From Hyaloperonospora brassicae (Eukaryota; Oomycota; Peronosporomycetes; Peronosporales; Peronosporaceae), in the NCBI GenBank assembly GCA_947650285.1, contig CANTFL010000090.1, forward strand, positions 868,001-932,000: a stretch of DNA of 64,000 nt, written 5' to 3'. Each line of letters starts with the position of its first letter. Position 1 is the first letter of the stretch. The position numbers and the translations under genes were made by a program. Positions 36,586 through 48,110 of the stretch are shown one piece after another. The notes beneath the pieces were generated by a model that saw only the letters and a list, made by a program, of their open reading frames with translations, made no database searches and was not told where the DNA came from.

Positions 36586-38130
36586 CTACTCCAACCCCAT
36601 GTCGAGGATGGGTTGGGAGGTGGGAGTGTTGCTAAGATCAAGCTTGAGGTTGCCAAGGACTTTATAAGCATCTTGGTGACTTTCTTGGAATACGTCGAGC
36701 AGTGAGCAGGTATCAAGAAGACGGTTAATCTTCTCAGTTTCAATAAACGGTTCTGCGATAGGTGCCGCACCTTCACTTTTTTCCTCCTCATCATCTGCCT
36801 CCAAAGACTCTACTAGAATCTTGTTGCCGGCTAACTTATACTGAGCAGTCTCATCCTCTTCGATGGGATCTAGAAAATTTGAAATTTTCATTATCTCTTG
36901 GACACGCAGCTTCTTGATCTGTACTATAAGCTCTTTCTTTAGATCACTTTCTTCCCTTTCAATCTCTGCAGTATCTTAATTACTCCTTTCCTTCTCCTAT
37001 GCACTTGAAGTGGCCGATACAGTCGAAAAAAGCTTCGTGTGACTAAAGCAGTTGGCAATGGTCGTAATTAGAATCCCTTTCGAGGCAGCCCCCGACCATC
37101 GAATGGCAGTGAGTTGGTTGAATTTGTGGATGTAAAAACTTGCACTACGCTCGTCACATTAGACCGCATTCTACAGATGGAAACGGCGATACCGCCGAGT
37201 GAATGCTGCGATGACATCAGCATTCATTGGCCAAATTATTTAGGGCCTAGGTGGTGGAAGCAGCGGGACCTCGACGTTAGTTACAGTAAAGTCAGTAGTC
37301 ATATGAGACAGACCATTGTCAATCAATAAAATGTTATTTCTACTTTTATTCTATTATTATATTCATATAACAATGAGTTTTTTATAATTGGATACACACC
37401 TTAATTGTACTGTCTTGACTTGCAGGCCATTCCCGCAAGAATACACCCTTCATTCAAGCCTTTGTGTATTTGCAATCGATAAATCCATGTGATTGATATG
37501 ATTTCTTGTCAAAGCAGCGGGCTTTCTTGACTTTTCCGATAAAGAAAAGCTGCAGCTTATCATACCTATTAGCATTTGCAGTGAGCGCTATTGTGATCCA
37601 CGATTGCATAGGATGTCAGTGCATCCCTTGTTTAAGGATATTACAACATGCATTCTGCAGTATGCACACTTTGTCTTTTTTCCGTTCTTCACCTTCGTTC
37701 TGTGCAGTAGTCCTGTCAGTTCTCGTGTTGTAGTCTATTCCTGCAAATTAATTTTGTCAGACACGATTTTAATTCGAAATATATCAAACAAATTTAAACG
37801 GTCTCGGCCATGTTGTAAACATCATGTAGCCCATACTCGGCGATGACCTTCGATACACGATATGTAGCTTCTTTTATAAACTTTACGTCCACCGAGTGGC
37901 TTCACCGTAATTGTTCATAGCATGTGACATTGCTGTAATTTATGGAGGAATACGTGCGAGAGGGCGATGATGTCTTCAGGAGCACCAAAATAAATGGAGC
38001 ATGACGATCAACCTTCGCACAGATGACATCCCCAGTGATATTCATACGCGATGTTGGCATTGCAGTATCCAAAGATTTGCATCTTCTTCGATTATGGAAT
38101 GTTGAACCAGTTGCTGTCGCTTTTTATATA
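36586..38130 (-). pseudogene. Pogo-like DDE transposase remnant
   Basis: Read on the minus strand from about 38130. The N-terminal CENP-B/Tc5-like DNA-binding part appears as IIEEDANLWILQCQ, ITGDVICAK and GAPEDIIAL in shifting frames. IAEYGLHDVYNMAET follows, the usual YNMDET block with its catalytic Asp changed to Ala. Next come ANANRYDKLQLFFIGKVKKARCF, then an insertion of about 90 bp, then LLIDNGLSHMTTDFT (second catalytic Asp present, near 37318) and WPMNADVIAAFTRRYRR, where the third Asp of PMDxGVI is Asn. Then come LTAIRW and TIANCFSHTK. The last open run, to the stop at 36586-36588, is an acidic C-terminal tail of 101 codons from 36891. Pogo-type transposases cut and paste DNA at TA sites. 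Two catalytic residues are lost and several frameshifts are present, so it is inactive. I did not locate the terminal inverted repeats. Confidence 0.82.
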
Positions 38131-41100
38131 GGCTGCTTAGATCCATATTTACAGATTAGACCGCTTTCGTAAGTTCTTGCTGATTAATACCTGTGACAGC
38201 AATTTAAAGAGGACGAACCCCACCGTAGCCCATTTAGCCAGCACTGTTTATGATAAATCTAAGTTCTCCTTCCTGTGTTCGCATATTCGGGGACATTGTA
38301 TATTAACAAGACGGATCTGTGACATTTTATACTGCTTAAATACCACACTAAGGATCCATACACAGGTTAAAAATGTACATCTGTGGATTTTTCTGTGGAG
38401 CAATTGTCAGTTCGGACGAAAAAAACAATAGGTGCGTTCATAACGTTGGGAAGGTAAAAACTAGCCAGGAGCATAAGACTGCTGTTTTGTTCCAGCAGTG
38501 AAAGCCTTGGAGATTAATTTTAATTTTTTATAAGGGCTGTGGGAGGTTGGCTTGGGTGCCCATGTCTGCGTTTTTGATCAATTAATTGATTGGTTCTCCT
38601 TATGTACGATGCGCAAAAATTATCAAGTTATGACTTTTGCTAAGTTATTATGAAAGTCGTCCACCGTACTCATAACTTATCGGAGGAAGCCTTTATATAC
38701 GACATAAAATGATATTGCTTCGACCACCGCGACAGGATAAAGATGTGGAAGTTTTTAGCAACACAATAAAAACACCATTCGCTCAGCTTTGATCTCATTC
38801 GTTTTTTGTTTACTATAGACTTTCGACATGTTTACAATAATACATCTCGTCAACTTCTTACGTTCGCCACTGGCCGTACTTCAGCACTCAACTAGGCTAC
38901 TAGAAACGCTTCAGACTAATATTGGTTAGATTTAATGCTGGCCCAAGGCACGCATTGGCTTATGTTATTTATGACGATTCCGGATTTTACGACCCTTGTA
39001 TGCTATTATTTCCTTTGCCTGACCGAATAATTAGTTATAAATTTTAATGCTGCAGCATGCTCACTCACCTAAAAATTACGTCATGTAATTTATGCATTTG
39101 CACTCAGTGTACCCTAATAAAGTGTGGCAAAAATACCGATCATACTGTACCGACATGACGGATGGTAGTAAACATGCAAGTTTCGTAAATGCGTAATTTG
39201 GCTGAATGATGAAACTTCTAATATTGTCGCTGATTCGTAACGAAGCAGTAAAAGGCAGCTTAATGTCATTTCCCAAATCGGACGATTTTCTACTTGTGAC
39301 AAAAAAACTATTAGCGTCCGTTTTTGCGACTTTTGCGATACAAATGTGTGAACTTAATCGAGCAAATGCATGCTGGCTAATGAGGTGTAGGTAAAAATAA
39401 TTGGCTAGTTGATTCGCGGTCGTGTCTCTCATCTGCTTTTAAAATTTTTAACTGTGTCTTAGTGACCTAGCTACGAATCTAGTCACATAAATATGCTTAC
39501 TAAACATTTTTAATATTGAATGCAGTTAAGAGGTTGTGCATCGAGAAGAGGTCTGACAGAGTACTCGAACTTAACACTATCGGGCTTATCCACAGTTAAA
39601 TACGTCCGCCGCTAAACTCGTTAGATTTTGATTGCGCTTATGGCATATTAGTACCTGACTACAACGATTATGCGGTTCATTTTCGACAGCTTTTTGATTT
39701 TGATGTCTTCGCTTTGCAGGGCATGCGATAGGAGTGCGCTTTTAACCCCGGCAACAACCATAATTTTTTTGATCCTAGGGATAGATAGGTAGGGGTTTTT
39801 GCGCCGACAAAAGACGAAAAAAGTTTGAATATCGCAGTCATGGACGTTGAGTGCACTTAATTAGAACAACAGAAGTTTAAGGACTTCTGCGTATCTTGTC
39901 TTGTGGAAAGTATTTTGTCTATATCGTGCAGGGTTCGTTCATCAGGCTTGAATGACTTGAGACGTATATCATCCAAATTGAATACAACTAGCCGCATCTT
40001 ATGCATCGCCGCCGCTAGAGTATCGGGGCTTGTTCTAGTCCAGCGTTGCGCAAGATTACGTAAATTACTAAAGCATTATAGTGGCATATTAAAATATCGA
40101 TTCATGATCTCATAATTGATATCTTTCATTTTACACGCTTTCCATTGCTTCCTTAATTTGATATATACCATGACTTATGCATTTAAGAAAACTGAAGCTG
40201 AGTCGCAACAATGTAGAAAAAAGAATGTGTTTAGAATGACAATATTCTGCATCCAGTCGAAATGTAAATGTCAACAAAACATCTTATTGGCATATATGAG
40301 TTGCGAACTTGCGTATTTAGCAAAGCTACTCCTGTCAACAGCCCATGCAGATCCATTACCACGACAATCAGTATCTAAGATGGCCACACAATCTTCTGTG
40401 ATTTAATTTTATCTATACCGATAGGTTAAGATGAAATATTTCAGCATAATTGTAAGTTTCGGAAGGATAGACAAGCAAAAAAATTTGCTTGCATGCGCAA
40501 GGTTGCAACGTGCACTGAATAATGCGGTTAAGCATGTCGTGGGTATCATCATTTCAACCACATGTACAATATATACGGATCTGGATCGGGTGTGTTTGTG
40601 TGAGTGGTATGAAGTGAGGACGAACAATAGCTAGCTAACTAACGCGTTCATTGATCCGGAATGGAGTATGAGACGTCCATTGGAACATCATCTGAACATT
40701 ACGCCTGACAACAATTGCTCCAAGTACATTTCTAAATTATACAAGTCACATGTATCTATTATTCTTTGTTTTTTATTGCAAATTGCATGATTTTATGTTG
40801 CACCGACGATGTCTATCATTTAGGCACATTTACATGTGTCGGCGACAAAATTCTCATTTATCTTTTCTGTACCTCCTCATTTCACTTACTACATATTCCT
40901 TCTTCTTTCGAGCTGACGACATTTGCGAGAAACAGTAGGCGCGTTTACTTATCAGGCGGAGTTTTATAAAGATTTCTATCGTTCGCCTGTAAGGCCGCGT
41001 ACACATAGTTTTTTTTATCCTGATCCTATTATAAATATAGTATAATTTTATGTAGCTACAGCCTGGCGATAAATCTGAGATTTCATAAAGCAAGCAAAGT

Positions 41101-44100
41101 GTCAACTAGTCGTATTCTAATGCTGTATGATGTTAAAAAAGCAACTAAATGCATCGTTAGCCGACCAAAATACCAGGCGGCTCGAGCAGACTTATCAAAA
41201 CAGCGCACACGTATTGACTATTACTCTGCGTCTGGCAGTTACGCAGATGCTTACATACACGCAAAGTGTAACGCACACAGTTACAGCGTAAACTGATGAT
41301 TCTGTATTACGTTCATCACATATGAATCCGGTAATGGTTGTAGGAACATTGTTTTTAATTCGGATATTGCGATTTGTAAAATGCGAAATTTGTAGTGTTG
41401 TTAATTGCAAAGGAGAGCATGAATCTTACGCGCGTTGGTAACCTCGATTTGTGATCCCGTTAGCGTATGTACCACAGAATGCAGACACTTTGTTATTTAA
41501 ATTATTCTCATAGTAAGTATACGTGTGATAACACAGTAAAACGATGCTCACGCTTGAGGTCTATGTATCGAATATTAGGCCTCTTGTGTGTCACTTGTGA
41601 TTTGGTTGAATCATGATGCTCGCTCTCGAGGTTTATGTTTAAGTTTTAAGAATCTTGCGTGTCAGCAGCTTAAAGAAATCGCAAATCATTAGAGATAAAC
41701 GAATTTAAAACGATTATTAGGACAGCGCCAAATCACTGAGGTTGCTTATCCGCTTGTAGTTTGTCACAACATTTGTATGCGTTTGGCAGCTATATTTGCA
41801 ATTCTAAATTATCTTTTAACGATCTAACTTTAGCGTACGCTATGTGCAGTAAATACATTGGATTTGTTGGTGCATCATCCTTTCTCTTTTAGCTTGTTGC
41901 GCATAATTGATATATTATTTATGCATTTTCTATGTTAAATGCATTGTTATGTCGACATACGTATAAGGTGTATTGTGCATCCTCTGCTCAACTGGGTTGA
42001 TTAATGATACTAATAATCGCCATAATCCGTAAAAGTAGGCTTCAAACCTTGTAATGCAATCTAATTTCTTAAATTTACTTAGTAATATAAAACGTCAGGC
42101 ACGGTTTTTAAGTAACTGACATTACCATATCAGTATCCACTCGTAAAGACTTACATGTTACGTATGAACGCAAACAAAATGTGACTTTGTGACTATTCGT
42201 AGTACTTTGGATCTGGTAATCGTTTACTTACGACTTGTAGAAAATGGCCGCAGGTGTACCGACAGATGTGTAATCTTGGTACGTTGCCGTCTATCATCGT
42301 CTATTTGTTGGCCTGATTTATACACATAAATTTTTGGCACCGCTAGCAAACGAAGAAGTATCTGTCGATGCGGCAGAGAGTAGACATGTGTCAAAGGATT
42401 AGGTGCCAGACAGTCCCACGACAAACACTTTTTCTTTCACATCCTACTCGCGTCTCGCTATTCGATACCTTTATCAGGATTAGTTTCAAAACTTTATCCT
42501 TCAGTGTAGAATCGCATAAATATACTGAATAACCGTTCTCTTCATGGTAAAGGAGAATGGAGATGCAATTGCTATGGAGTTGCTGTATGCCCCTAGAGAG
42601 ACAAACACATGCTAAGTTTTGTTTCTTCCTGCTTGTAACATTAATTACAATGATTACATTCTGGATGCAGCAATTATATAAAGTTAGCTCATGGATCAAG
42701 AAACAAGCCCTAAGGTTATGAGCGAAAAATGTTTAAAATTAAGATAAAATTGTACATTCCAGCAATTCTCGACGTTGGCCAGACATGACTTATACAGCCC
42801 AATCGGAAGGCAATATTTTTCGAACTGGCAAACACATATCATATCATTATCCCTGGTACTCATAATTTTCAAAAGTGAAAAGTTCCTAGCAAGCTAAAGT
42901 AACGAGGATGAAGGAGACTACACTTTTGTTCATCTACGCCAATTAGAATATTTATTCTTTATTTGATCTTGCTGCTTTCTCTCCCAGCTTTTAAGTGCTT
43001 CTCTTTTCGAATATATCGGCTCCTGTCGTTTTGCTCATAATGATATATCAGTTGATGATTGCAAAGATATGAAGCGCGTAGCGCACATGTATGAAACAAA
43101 AACGTATAGACTGAGTTCACGCAAACAGAAAAAGAAGAAAGAGTGCTGTTACTTTAAGACTACCTCGACAACAAATAAAATTTCATGGCAGATGTTTTTG
43201 TATAAAAATGCTCACCAATGTTTGGCGCAAACCTATTTTTCACTATTGGTGCTCAAATTACATATTTTGTATATAAATTCGAATCGTATCTTTGGACAGC
43301 GCTTCCCCTCGACCCCTGGACTTAGATTAGCGTGGATCAAATAAGGTCGATATCATGGGTCTGTCTAAACAAGCATCTTTCTACAGTCGTATACATCTAC
43401 CCATCCGTCATTACCTCCTGATGGTCCTACGTGAAGAAAAATACACATTTAGTATATATAAATGGACTTATATTCAAATGCGCGCGAGACGCATATCGCT
43501 TTCCGCCGGGGCCTCGCCAGTGGCTTGTCAATTTATAGTTAGAACAAAAGAAATTAAATCTTTGACCTACATAATTAATGAATTTAGCATCTAGAACATT
43601 GCATATATGCTCTAGCATAGGTTGAATATATGGAGTCGATACAAGTACAACTTGCACTTATAACGCGACGTGCTGATCGTCTCTTCCCGCCCCATCTGTC
43701 ATCTTGTCACGTGATAGCCAATCGGGTGATTTTCACCTTTCCTGTAAATCGTCTTGAGCTTGCGCTTGTATTTCGCAACCTCTAGAATAATTTAAAAAAT
43801 GATATCTTTTAACATGTCGATTTTCCATAGTGGGCAAGATGCTTGAGCAAACTGTAAGTTCTACCCCGGCCGATTTTGGCCTTGTGTTGCGCAATGAGTC
43901 ACTTTCGCGAAGCTCACAACTACAATTGCTGTTGTAATCAAGCGTGTCGACAATACATTATATAGACTTAAGGCAAGGTAACCGATGTATCATAAACTAT
44001 TTGATGTTTCAAATTGCCGTGAAGAGAATGAGCTTCTGACCGAAAAGTGACAGTGTCGAATTAGGCGACACGAAAGCGAGAGAGACACGGTATTAATAAT

Positions 44101-46131
44101 ATTGTAATGGTTGTGTAATGAAATTGGGACTGTGTAGAACTATCTACGATGATATTGACAAACGCGTCGACGGGTCGATCGAAGAAGTGTTAGATTTGAT
44201 TTCTACTCATCAAAGCGCCGAAGGTATAGTCTGTCGCTGCCTTCTACAAGGCGAACTCGCAACGAGATCGAGGCATGCGTATGTTATACATGTGCAAAAA
44301 GAGCCGTGTGAAAGCCTTGTGAAAAAAAATCAAATTGAAAGCCGAGCGCGTTGTTGGTGATGCATCTCTCTGCGCCGCGAGGAGGGTAACATTTCTTGCC
44401 GCGTATCTGTAATTCGTAGATGCGTCGGCTGAGGGTCGTTACTTGTTGTCGTGTCTTGTTCTTCATTTCTACCCAATAGATCGTCAAAGTTTTGCGAAGA
44501 CGTATGCTTCACAGCTCTAGTATTTGCCAAGACCATGCAAGATCCTTCTATACTTTTGAGATGTCATCTTCTTTTGTTTATGTTACAGTACTTTGTCAGT
44601 GCGTACCTATACATGTGATTGGAATGTTAGCTATCAACATGTTGGACAACATGTACCGGTGTACCATCGCTTTTTGTTCATCCTTCAATGGATCTTACCA
44701 CTCGATGGCTAGCGCCATGTAGAGACATGTCAAACAAAAGTCTAAACACTCGCAATTGCCGATGTATAGCTTACACGAGCTTACCCTATACTAATTCTTA
44801 TTCAGCCAGTGTTGGGGATGCATCTCTTTCGCGTTGTACAGCTGGCGACGAAACCTCAAATGAATGAAGGCAATGAACCTATACAGGATGATTGCGGATG
44901 CACATGAGGCGTCGATGGTGTTAGTTTTGAAGACATGAACACTTCTGAGAGCCTCTTCCACGCAGTTTGTTAACTACACACTCGTGAGGGTCATCTGAAA
45001 CAAATACACAACAGGTACATGCATAAGAATAGAATTCATTTTTCCAGACACGCTATGGTGTTTGCTTTGGTCACCAAGCCACGTTCGTACCAGACGAGGA
45101 TTCAGACAGTTCGACGCGGATGTTGCGGACGTTTCAAGCGGTATATTGGTAGACAACTTGAGTGAATCAGAGTAGAAGTTTAACGATCGCAGGGCTCTGT
45201 ACCGCTAGGCAAATGTAAGTATTATAAACAAGAAGGATCGATATTACAGACTGCAGTAGTCACTAGTGTTGCGTCAGGTGTAAGTTTGGCAAGAAAAAAG
45301 TGTTGTATGAACGTCATGAATGACACCAGCAACGATTTTAAAAAGGGTGAAAAGTACAATGGAGCTTACAGATTCAAGGCCCAATTTCCTAAGAAGTAGA
45401 CCGCATCGCTACGAGCTAAAGCAGCCACGTCAGATATGTTGTTTGTCAATGGACAGCAGCTGCCTGTGGAACGTCTAACAGTGTATGTAAAACGTCCAAC
45501 AATGTATGTACATGCCTAGAACTACTTGCCAAAAGGCACATATATAGTTTCGCGCTTCGATGAATGTGGAGTGTGCACAAGATTGCTATCGCAGAATTGC
45601 ATCAAAACCTGAATAATGCGATTAGTTGCCACACACATTTGAGCTCAACTTATCGATGATTGTAGCATGTATAGTGTCGAAAACACAACCTGAGCAGTAT
45701 GGTTAGCACCTTGACAATCAGGTGACAGGCGCAGATGCGAACAGAAGAGACATTTGTTTCAGCCATGACAGTAAGGCGTGGCAGCAATGGGGACATGCAG
45801 CAGACGCAGCGTGTCTATCCTTCACTTTGTTAGAAAATAGTCGGGTAAGGGTAATCAAAATTCATTATGTCATCATCTGCCTACACCACTGCACAGTGCG
45901 CGCGTGAGTTGATCAACACTTTGAGGTATGCAGTCACTACTCTGAACGTCTTGCATCATCGACACACCGTACCTCGCGGTGGCAAGCATTGCAGAATAGA
46001 CAAACATGCAAACATGCAACAAGTCGCTCTGGTCTCGACGACAAAACCATGTATACAAGTTCAGCAGAAAGAACAACACGAGGTACACGCTCGCACTTGC
46101 TACTAGCTCAGCAACATCCATTTCCTTGGTT
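38131..46131. other. Gene-poor region, nothing identified
   Basis: About 8 kb of AT-rich to mixed sequence with many short frames on both strands and no recognised protein motif. Slightly more coding-like stretches occur at 44118-44360 plus, 44330-44536 minus (a polar frame) and around 45330-45520 plus (containing KKGEKYNGAYRFKAQFPKK and a DMLFVNGQQLPVERL stretch after a stop). These could be eroded retroelement fragments but cannot be assigned. No RNA gene or structured repeat was seen. Confidence 0.4.
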
Positions 46132-47001
46132 CTAGGTCGAGGCGCTCTTAGCCGCCGGTCGCATCTTTTTAAGCAAACTCGCAAGCTGTGTTTGCATCCG
46201 ATGAAAGAACCCCTGGCTCGCGAGCGCTATACCCTCCTTCGATGTGTTCTTTCGACGAAGTCGATCCATGAGGGCTCCAAACGACTTCACAACCTTCTTT
46301 CCAAACGGTGCCTTCATCAAAGCGTCAGCCTTCGCCTTCGCCGCATTGTCCGCCTTCGCCAGCACAGCATCGTCCGCCCTTGCTGGTTTCCTGAACCCGT
46401 TACTTCGGGTGAGGGCCACTTCCTTCTTAACGTCATCACTTCGGGTGGCCTTCGCCGTTTCTGGGTTCTTCTTGGAACCAAATAGTCGAGCGAAGAAGTC
46501 ACGGACCGTCGACGAAAGTGTTCTCTTCTTGGAACCTTGAGTTTGGATGGACTTCAAACCCGTCAACACTTTGTCATCCGCTGCCTTCACCTTCAGCACA
46601 CCTGCAGCCACCGTCGCAGCATCGTCCGCCTGTTTCACCTTGAGCGCAGCTGCAGCTACTTTCGCAGAATCGCCCGCATTTTTCACCGACTGGCCAAACA
46701 CATTAGAGTTTAAGATCTTAGAGACTGTACCGCCTTTTAAAACATCATCGATGACGCCGATGGGGCCATTTCTGGCCTCCTTGTCAGAGGCCAGCGGTGG
46801 TCCGCCATCGTGCAGATCCGCTTCGCCCAAACGTCTCTCCGTGTTCACTTCGTTGACGCGGTCGTTTGAGCTGCGATCCACAGAAAAATCGTCGGACTTG
46901 ATAACAGCCTTCGGGACCGCGTCGATACAAACGAAGACGGTGACCAGAGCTGTCACTGCGGTGTAGGCTAGACGCATCCTGTCAGCCAGTTTGATCGACA
47001 A
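46132..47001 (-). CDS. Secreted RxLR-like effector (RRLG variant)
   Basis: This 289-codon frame opens at 47001. The better start is the in-frame ATG at 46977, because it puts a classical signal peptide at the N-terminus (MRLAYTAVTALVTVFVCIDA, cleavage probably near residues 20-24), giving 281 residues. An ERRLG at residues 47-51 lies where oomycete effectors carry RxLR; the last Arg is Gly, a degenerate form. The usual EER is not obvious, only EADLHD. The rest has no cysteines, is Lys/Ala/Asp-rich and probably helical, with two tandem 16-residue repeats (105-120 and 121-136, sharing LKVK.ADD) and basic patches near 225-245 and 262-278. RxLR effectors are exported to act inside host cells; this host target is unknown. 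A core promoter match lies 66 bp upstream of the ATG. No intron. It stands alone among repeats, as such genes often do. Confidence 0.8.
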   Translation of the reverse strand: MSIKLADRMRLAYTAVTALVTVFVCIDAVPKAVIKSDDFSVDRSSNDRVNEVNTERRLGEADLHDGGPPLASDKEARNGPIGVIDDVLKGGTVSKILNSNVFGQSVKNAGDSAKVAAAALKVKQADDAATVAAGVLKVKAADDKVLTGLKSIQTQGSKKRTLSSTVRDFFARLFGSKKNPETAKATRSDDVKKEVALTRSNGFRKPARADDAVLAKADNAAKAKADALMKAPFGKKVVKSFGALMDRLRRKNTSKEGIALASQGFFHRMQTQLASLLKKMRPAAKSAST

Positions 47002-47031
47002 TGTATAGTTGAGGTTGTGCTGCTATCCGTC

Positions 47032-47045
47032 GAATTGGACAATGA
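47032..47045 (-). promoter_or_regulatory. Oomycete initiator plus flanking promoter region
   Basis: Minus strand reads TCATTGTCCAATTC. The published oomycete core element is a TCATTYYNCAWTTT-like initiator plus flanking promoter region; this matches 12 of 14 positions. If transcription starts at the A of TCA (47043), the 5' untranslated region to the ATG at 46977 is 66 nt, a usual length. The match supports both the strand and the downstream start of the effector gene. Confidence 0.65.
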
Positions 47046-47129
47046 CGTGCTGGGAGCAGCGCCAGTAGCTACTCGACCAATGTTTCAGCTATCGGATTGA
47101 GCAGGTCTCATCCCAAGAGAGGACCGGAC

Positions 47130-48110
47130 TGGCTACTAACGCGTCAAGACGATTTCAAGATGTCCGTATGGGATGTGCCTTCAATTACAACGGAATCGCT
47201 CGCCTCTTCGCTCGCTCCCTCGCTCTCTTTTTTCTGCCAGCGCAAGACGACGAGCTGGACCTTCCAGCCAAGTTCAAAAGCCCAGTATGCCGACTCTTGC
47301 GAAGACTTTTTCTCTAATTGCTGTTGATAACGAAGCCCAACTCGAGAAGTGAGCAGGTCCAATCACGTGATACGCTCATGGGCGTAATGACGAACGACGA
47401 CAACGCCGCGATATACGCAAGTCCGATCAAACGACGCACTTTATTGGTAAGAGCGCGAAGTCTGCTGTGCAGAACCTTTTCGGTACATTCCTACCTATGC
47501 GCCGTCAGAAATTACGTGTTAGGCAGCGTCAAGTACCATTGAGCGGCATACCGCACAGTACTCCCCTCCAACCATCACCTTCCGGTATTTACTGGATAAT
47601 CGATCGCATGATTAATGTCCCCCACGACGGCGAACAGGAGCTCAAATGCCTGCAGCTCCGTATACGCAATTGAGCGCTGGTGCTCTCTGCGCTCCCGACA
47701 CCACATGGCGTCCATCGCGCCGAAAAAATCTGTCACAGACGACATCCACATATGTATAAGGCGTTACAACAAAACGTTTTCACCAAGCACTTTGCCGCAA
47801 CAACCAGCACCGACGGCAGTGCTTACGAGACTCCATCACGAGCTCGCAAGACGTGGTGACCTGCCGACGCCAACGTTGCCAGCGAAGCCTGGGCATACCG
47901 ACCTGCGTTGACAGATATCCATGTTTGGGTATGCTACCAAGCAGCTCCCGATTAGGGTTTAAGTGTACTATCCGTACGAGCATACAATGTTACGGGCAAG
48001 CGACGTGATGTCTGCAGCGAGTAGCACGAAAGCTCGTGCATATTCTTTAGACTGCGCGAGAGCGGCCAAGGTGTCGGGGTCCATATCGTAGCCCAGCGGC
48101 CAGCATGATC
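47130..48110 (-). pseudogene. Eroded coding region, unidentified
   Basis: The minus strand gives protein-like runs in changing frames. From about 48085, MDPDTLAALAQSKEY and then FVLLAADITSLARN. Around 47735-47590, FFGAMDAMWCRERREHQRS and then ELQAFELLFAVVGDINHAI. From 47362 to 47144, an open 72-codon frame with WAFELGWKVQLVVLRWQKK and an acidic end. Stops separate the pieces, so the original gene is dead. I do not recognise the family. It lies directly upstream of the effector on the same strand, after the promoter. It could be a retroelement gag-like gene or a dead host gene. Confidence 0.35.

Noticed and set aside
46244..46966. Plus-strand frames of 98 and 139 codons opposite the effector
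   Set aside because: Antisense shadows of the effector; their alanine/serine/threonine content reflects the complement of Lys/Ala/Asp codons, and the minus frame has signal peptide, motif and promoter.
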